Assembly (NCBI RefSeq): GCF_051014685.1 | Contig: NW_027478762.1 | Location: forward strand, 372,001 to 436,000 | Source: Ptiloglossa arizonensis | Taxonomy: Eukaryota > Arthropoda > Insecta > Hymenoptera > Colletidae | Length of the DNA stretch: 64,000 bases | Direction: 5' to 3' | Shown: positions 63,001 to 64,000 of the stretch, piece after piece | How positions within the stretch are numbered: position 1 is the stretch's first letter | Layout of the letters: every line of letters starts with the position of its first letter | Made by a program: the position numbers and the translations under genes | The notes under the pieces: generated by a model | Databases searched by the model: none | Seen by the model: the letters and a program-made list of their open reading frames with translations, nothing else | Told to the model about the DNA's origin: nothing

Positions 63001-64000
63001 GTTGTAATCGGGCGAGCTTCTGCTTTCTGATGCAATAGGAATTTCTCGAGTTCGTCAATCCGTTCGCGAGATATGGGAGTTTGAAGTTAAGGAATGCTTG
63101 AGAAACCATCAAAATTATCGCAACTCTGATACTCGAAACCAATAACTACAATGGCCTAGGGGAAAAATACACATACCGTTGTAATCGGGGGAGTTTCTGC
63201 TTTCGGATGCAACAGGAATTTCTCGAGTTCGTCAATCCGTAAGCGAGATATGGGAGTTTGAAGTTATGGAATGCTTGAGAAACCATCAAAATTTTCGCAA
63301 GTCTGATACTCGAAACCAAGAACTACTACGGCCTAGGGTAAAAATACACATACCGTTGTAATCGGGCGGGTTTCTGCTTTCAGATGCAATAGGGAATTCT
63401 CGAGTTCGTCAATCCGTTCGCGAGATATGATAGTTTGAAGTTAAGGAATGCTTGAGAAACCATCAAAATTTTCGCTGGTCTGATACTCGAAACCAACAAC
63501 TGGAATGGCCTGGGGGAAAAGTAGACACACCGTAGTAATCGGGCGAGTTTCTGCTTTTAGATGCAATAGGAAATTCTCGAGTTCGTCAATCCGTTCGCGA
63601 GATATGGAAGTGTAAAAATAAGGATTGGTTGAGAAACCATCAAAATTTTCGCTGGTCTGATACACGAAACCAATAACTGGAATGGCCTAGGGGAAAAGTA
63701 CAAACACCATTGTAATCGGTCGAGTTTCTACTTTCATATACAACAGGAATTTCTTGAGTTCGTCATTCCGTTCGCGAGATATGGGGGTTTCAAGTTAAAG
63801 AATGCTTGAGAAACCATCAAAATTTTCGCAAGTCTGATACTCGAAACCAATAACTACATAGGCATAGGTGAAAAATGCACATACCTTTGTAATCGGGCGA
63901 GTTTCCACTTTCAGATGCAATAGGAATTTCTCGAGTTCGTCATTCCGTTCGCGAGATATGGGAGTTTGAAGTTAAGGAACGGTTGAGAAACCATCAAAAT
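57001..64000 (+). repeat. B block, 9-, 15-, 23- and 25-mer spaced mosaic
   Basis: The CTCAATATTCG unit is at 57,800, 59,393 and 62,933 (nine then 20 units apart). About 57,910-58,440 recurs at 61,981-62,511 (4,071 bp, 23 units). TTTCGGATGCAACAGG with CCGTAAGCGAGATATGG near 58,771 recurs near 63,196 (4,425 bp, 25 units). AATAAGGATTGGTTGAG near 60,965 recurs at 63,621 (2,656 bp, 15 units). The array continues past the window edge. Confidence 0.8.

Larger units (their letters stand above)
38971..64000 (+). repeat. Satellite B array (177-bp monomer, about 141 copies)
   Basis: Same orientation and overall plan as satellite A, but a distinct family. The anchor CGAGTTCGTC recurs at 38,981, 39,158, 39,335 and 39,512, exactly 177 bp apart. 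Fixed differences from A include TTTCTCGAGTTCG in place of TTTTGCGGATTGG, GGGAGTTTGAAGTTAAGG in place of GGCAGTTTGGAGGTAAGA, AAACCATCAAAA in place of AAACTCAAAA (the 2-bp indel), CGCAAGTCTGATACTCG in place of CGCAGTTCTGATGCTCG, and AAACCAATAACT in place of AAACGAATAACT. Most units carry a CTCGAG site. The array runs off the right edge of the window. Confidence 0.97.

Noticed and set aside
1..64000. CRISPR array
   Set aside because: The repeat unit is 175-177 bp, contiguous and without unique spacers, and no cas-like gene is present.
1..64000. Bacterial repeat-protein or adhesin gene
   Set aside because: A's 175-bp unit shifts the frame every copy, and all six frames hit stops within one or two units. 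No long frame exists.
1..64000. Tandem rDNA, 5S or histone-type gene cluster
   Set aside because: The unit is too short, has no recognisable RNA or coding core, and has diverged freely between subtypes.
1..64000. Telomere-type repeats or a subtelomeric transition
   Set aside because: No short TTAGG- or TTAGGG-like tandem was found anywhere.

Overview
This window is satellite DNA from end to end. It holds about 360 tandem copies of a 175-177 bp unit, all head-to-tail in the same orientation. I see no gene, RNA gene, transposon, CRISPR array or unique sequence anywhere in it. The short open frames on both strands are by-products of the repeat: the same peptide words recur at each monomer, and the longest runs only about 120 codons. 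This points to a eukaryotic centromeric or heterochromatic array. The monomer is about 44% GC and not depleted in CpG (observed/expected about 1.6, hand count on the consensus). That fits a lineage with little germline CpG methylation, such as many insects or other invertebrates, better than a vertebrate or plant. I cannot name the species.

There are two blocks. Satellite A (1 to about 38,970) has a 175-bp monomer, about 222 copies. Satellite B (about 38,971 to the end) is a related 177-bp monomer, about 141 copies. They align over their whole length but differ at many fixed positions and by a 2-bp indel, and the switch takes place within one monomer. Both blocks are organised into higher-order repeats (HORs), where groups of monomers were copied together. 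In A these are a 524-bp trimer (4.7-6.1 kb), a 2,274-bp 13-mer (6.6-10.8 kb), a 1,050-bp hexamer (11.3-13.4 kb), a 1,225-bp heptamer (14.7-16.4 kb), a 1,223-bp heptamer (20.5-23.1 kb), a nearly identical 2,974-bp 17-mer (24.4-30.3 kb), a family with unit size varying 7/5/6 (30.3-33.8 kb) and a 526-bp trimer next to the A/B switch. B has a diverse stretch beside the switch (39-44.9 kb), then local monomer and dimer duplications, then a mosaic of 8-, 9-, 13-, 15-, 23-, 25-, 46- and 54-monomer spaced copies.

Within the monomer the features worth attention are: (1) a motif resembling the CENP-B box, reaching 13/17 matches to the human consensus in one A subtype; (2) a second CENP-B-like site at another place in B, matching 8 of 9 core bases; (3) a 16-bp dyad in A that is lost in B, while B has a different 16-bp hairpin elsewhere; (4) in A, splice-site-like signals that would leave a 57-bp ATG-initiated in-frame segment per unit. 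Everything functional here is inference from sequence alone. HOR borders were found by eye and are good to a few tens of bases.
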